A stretch of 64,000 bases of DNA, from contig DATLOZ010000008.1 in assembly GCA_035535995.1 (NCBI GenBank), positions 62,001-126,000 of the forward strand. The letters run 5' to 3'. Below are positions 63,448 through 64,000 of the stretch, in pieces. The notes below the pieces were generated by a model. That model was not told the DNA's origin, made no database searches, and saw nothing but the letters and a program-made list of their open reading frames with translations. The stretch's first letter is position 1; every line of letters begins with the position of its first letter. Both the position numbers and the translations under genes were made by a program. This DNA is from JANYCO01 sp035535995. Lineage in GTDB: Bacteria; Bacteroidota; Bacteroidia; Cytophagales; Cytophagaceae.

Positions 63448-63636
63448 AATTAAAGTCTTCTACAAATACTGGTGCCACGACTTTTTATAATTTTTTCCGG
63501 GTTTTTCTATAGATAGAGTTTATGAAATTAGTCTCTCGGGTTCTGTACACAAGTTTCCTCCTGAATGACAACTATACGATAAATCTTGCAAATAAAAATC
63601 AGGTAAATCTTCTAATCCTGTGAATCAAGGTTCAGA

Positions 63637-64000
63637 TTAATTCACCTCCAGCTTATACAAATTGATAAAGCTTTTCTTCCCAAGCAATCCTTTTCTCCCT
63701 ACTACAATTACCTGATCTTCCCACCATACGGTAAAATCGGTGATCATGCTAAAGCCTTCGTCATTTGGAGCCTTCATTTCTTTGGTTTTGCTGCCGGTAA
63801 GCTCATCCCATTCTACATAATTAATAATGTTGTAAATGCCTGAAGAAGATTCGTACGAAGGATAAAACATTCTGATCCTTCCATCTTCGGTAATATTAAA
63901 AGCGAAGGAAGAGCCGGTAATTCCCATTACAACATCGTTGACCTGTGATTTCTCATAGAAGTTTTCCCAAAGAAGTTCATCGTCTTTATTGAAAGAAAAA
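63637..64000 (-). CDS. Partial gene of unknown function, 5' end beyond window
   Basis: The frame ends in a stop at 63637-63639 and stays open to the right edge, so the start lies outside; an internal ATG at 63927 is not the likely start because the frame continues with coherent sequence (DELLWENFYEKSQVNDVV). The visible ~120 residues alternate short hydrophobic strands with polar turns (GRIRMFYPSYESS, DFTVWWEDQVIVVGRKG), as in a beta-propeller or beta-sandwich ending. No family recognised. Confidence 0.65.
   Translation of the reverse strand, partial: FSFNKDDELLWENFYEKSQVNDVVMGITGSSFAFNITEDGRIRMFYPSYESSSGIYNIINYVEWDELTGSKTKEMKAPNDEGFSMITDFTVWWEDQVIVVGRKGLLGKKSFINLYKLEVN

Overview
The window comes from a member of the Bacteroidota. 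Evidence: an ECF sigma factor followed by a FecR anti-sigma factor, a type IX secretion (T9SS) component (PorQ), a PorE-like anchor and a protein with a T9SS C-terminal sorting signal, RHS proteins of the Bacteroidota type, LytTR/histidine-kinase regulation, and promoters of the TTTG-N19-TAnnTTTG type instead of the usual -35/-10. Most starts lack a Shine-Dalgarno sequence. The order within the phylum cannot be fixed from sequence reading alone. I see no rRNA, tRNA, CRISPR array or prophage.

Layout. 1-9.7 kb is housekeeping and regulation: fecR (cut by the window edge), an ECF sigma gene, a PAP2-type phosphatase, rpoN, asnS, an FkbM methyltransferase, fabI, recN and a Nudix hydrolase. 9.8-12.1 kb is a small stress-like block: an exported 98-residue protein, a cold-shock protein, a small basic protein and a divergent group-2 sigma-70. 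12.1-25.2 kb is accessory: an IS1-family transposase, then a two-gene RHS locus (1,644 and 2,296 residues) followed by a 58-residue membrane protein and a terminator. This looks like a polymorphic toxin locus with a candidate immunity gene. 25.7-38.9 kb returns to core genes: metK, a secreted GH5 glycosidase, an RsmI-like methylase, two parvulin chaperones and a MoxR ATPase in a row, radC and rpsT, a lipoprotein and a Zn-phospholipase-like protein.

38.9-51.2 kb carries envelope and secretion functions: a T9SS-exported beta-propeller protein; a probable copper-handling operon made of two paralogous Cys-motif proteins, a CX4CH cytochrome, a Met-rich outer-membrane protein and an MbnP-like lipoprotein; porQ; lon; and a PorE-like OmpA protein. 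51.3-54.7 kb is signalling: an orphan OmpR-type regulator, a LytTR regulator with its kinase, and a DoxX protein. 54.8-57.6 kb is an AT-rich accessory pair, a DUF7003-like protein divergent from a SIR2-domain protein that is a candidate antiphage NADase. 57.9-64 kb holds cinA, an E2 acyltransferase, an orphan sensor kinase, an SGNH-fold protein lacking its catalytic serine, and the 3' part of a further gene.

The feature that runs through the whole window is its intergenic repeats. Many gaps hold arrays of 7-bp units (TTATGAR-type, GGATRCC-type and a degenerate TTAAAGG-type), usually arranged as inverted pairs and often starting at, or supplying, the stop codon of the neighbouring gene. A second kind is a ~95-bp GCTGGCG palindromic element with at least two clear copies. 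These repeats, the SIR2 pair, the RHS locus with its tail and small membrane gene, and the copper cluster are the parts most worth following up.
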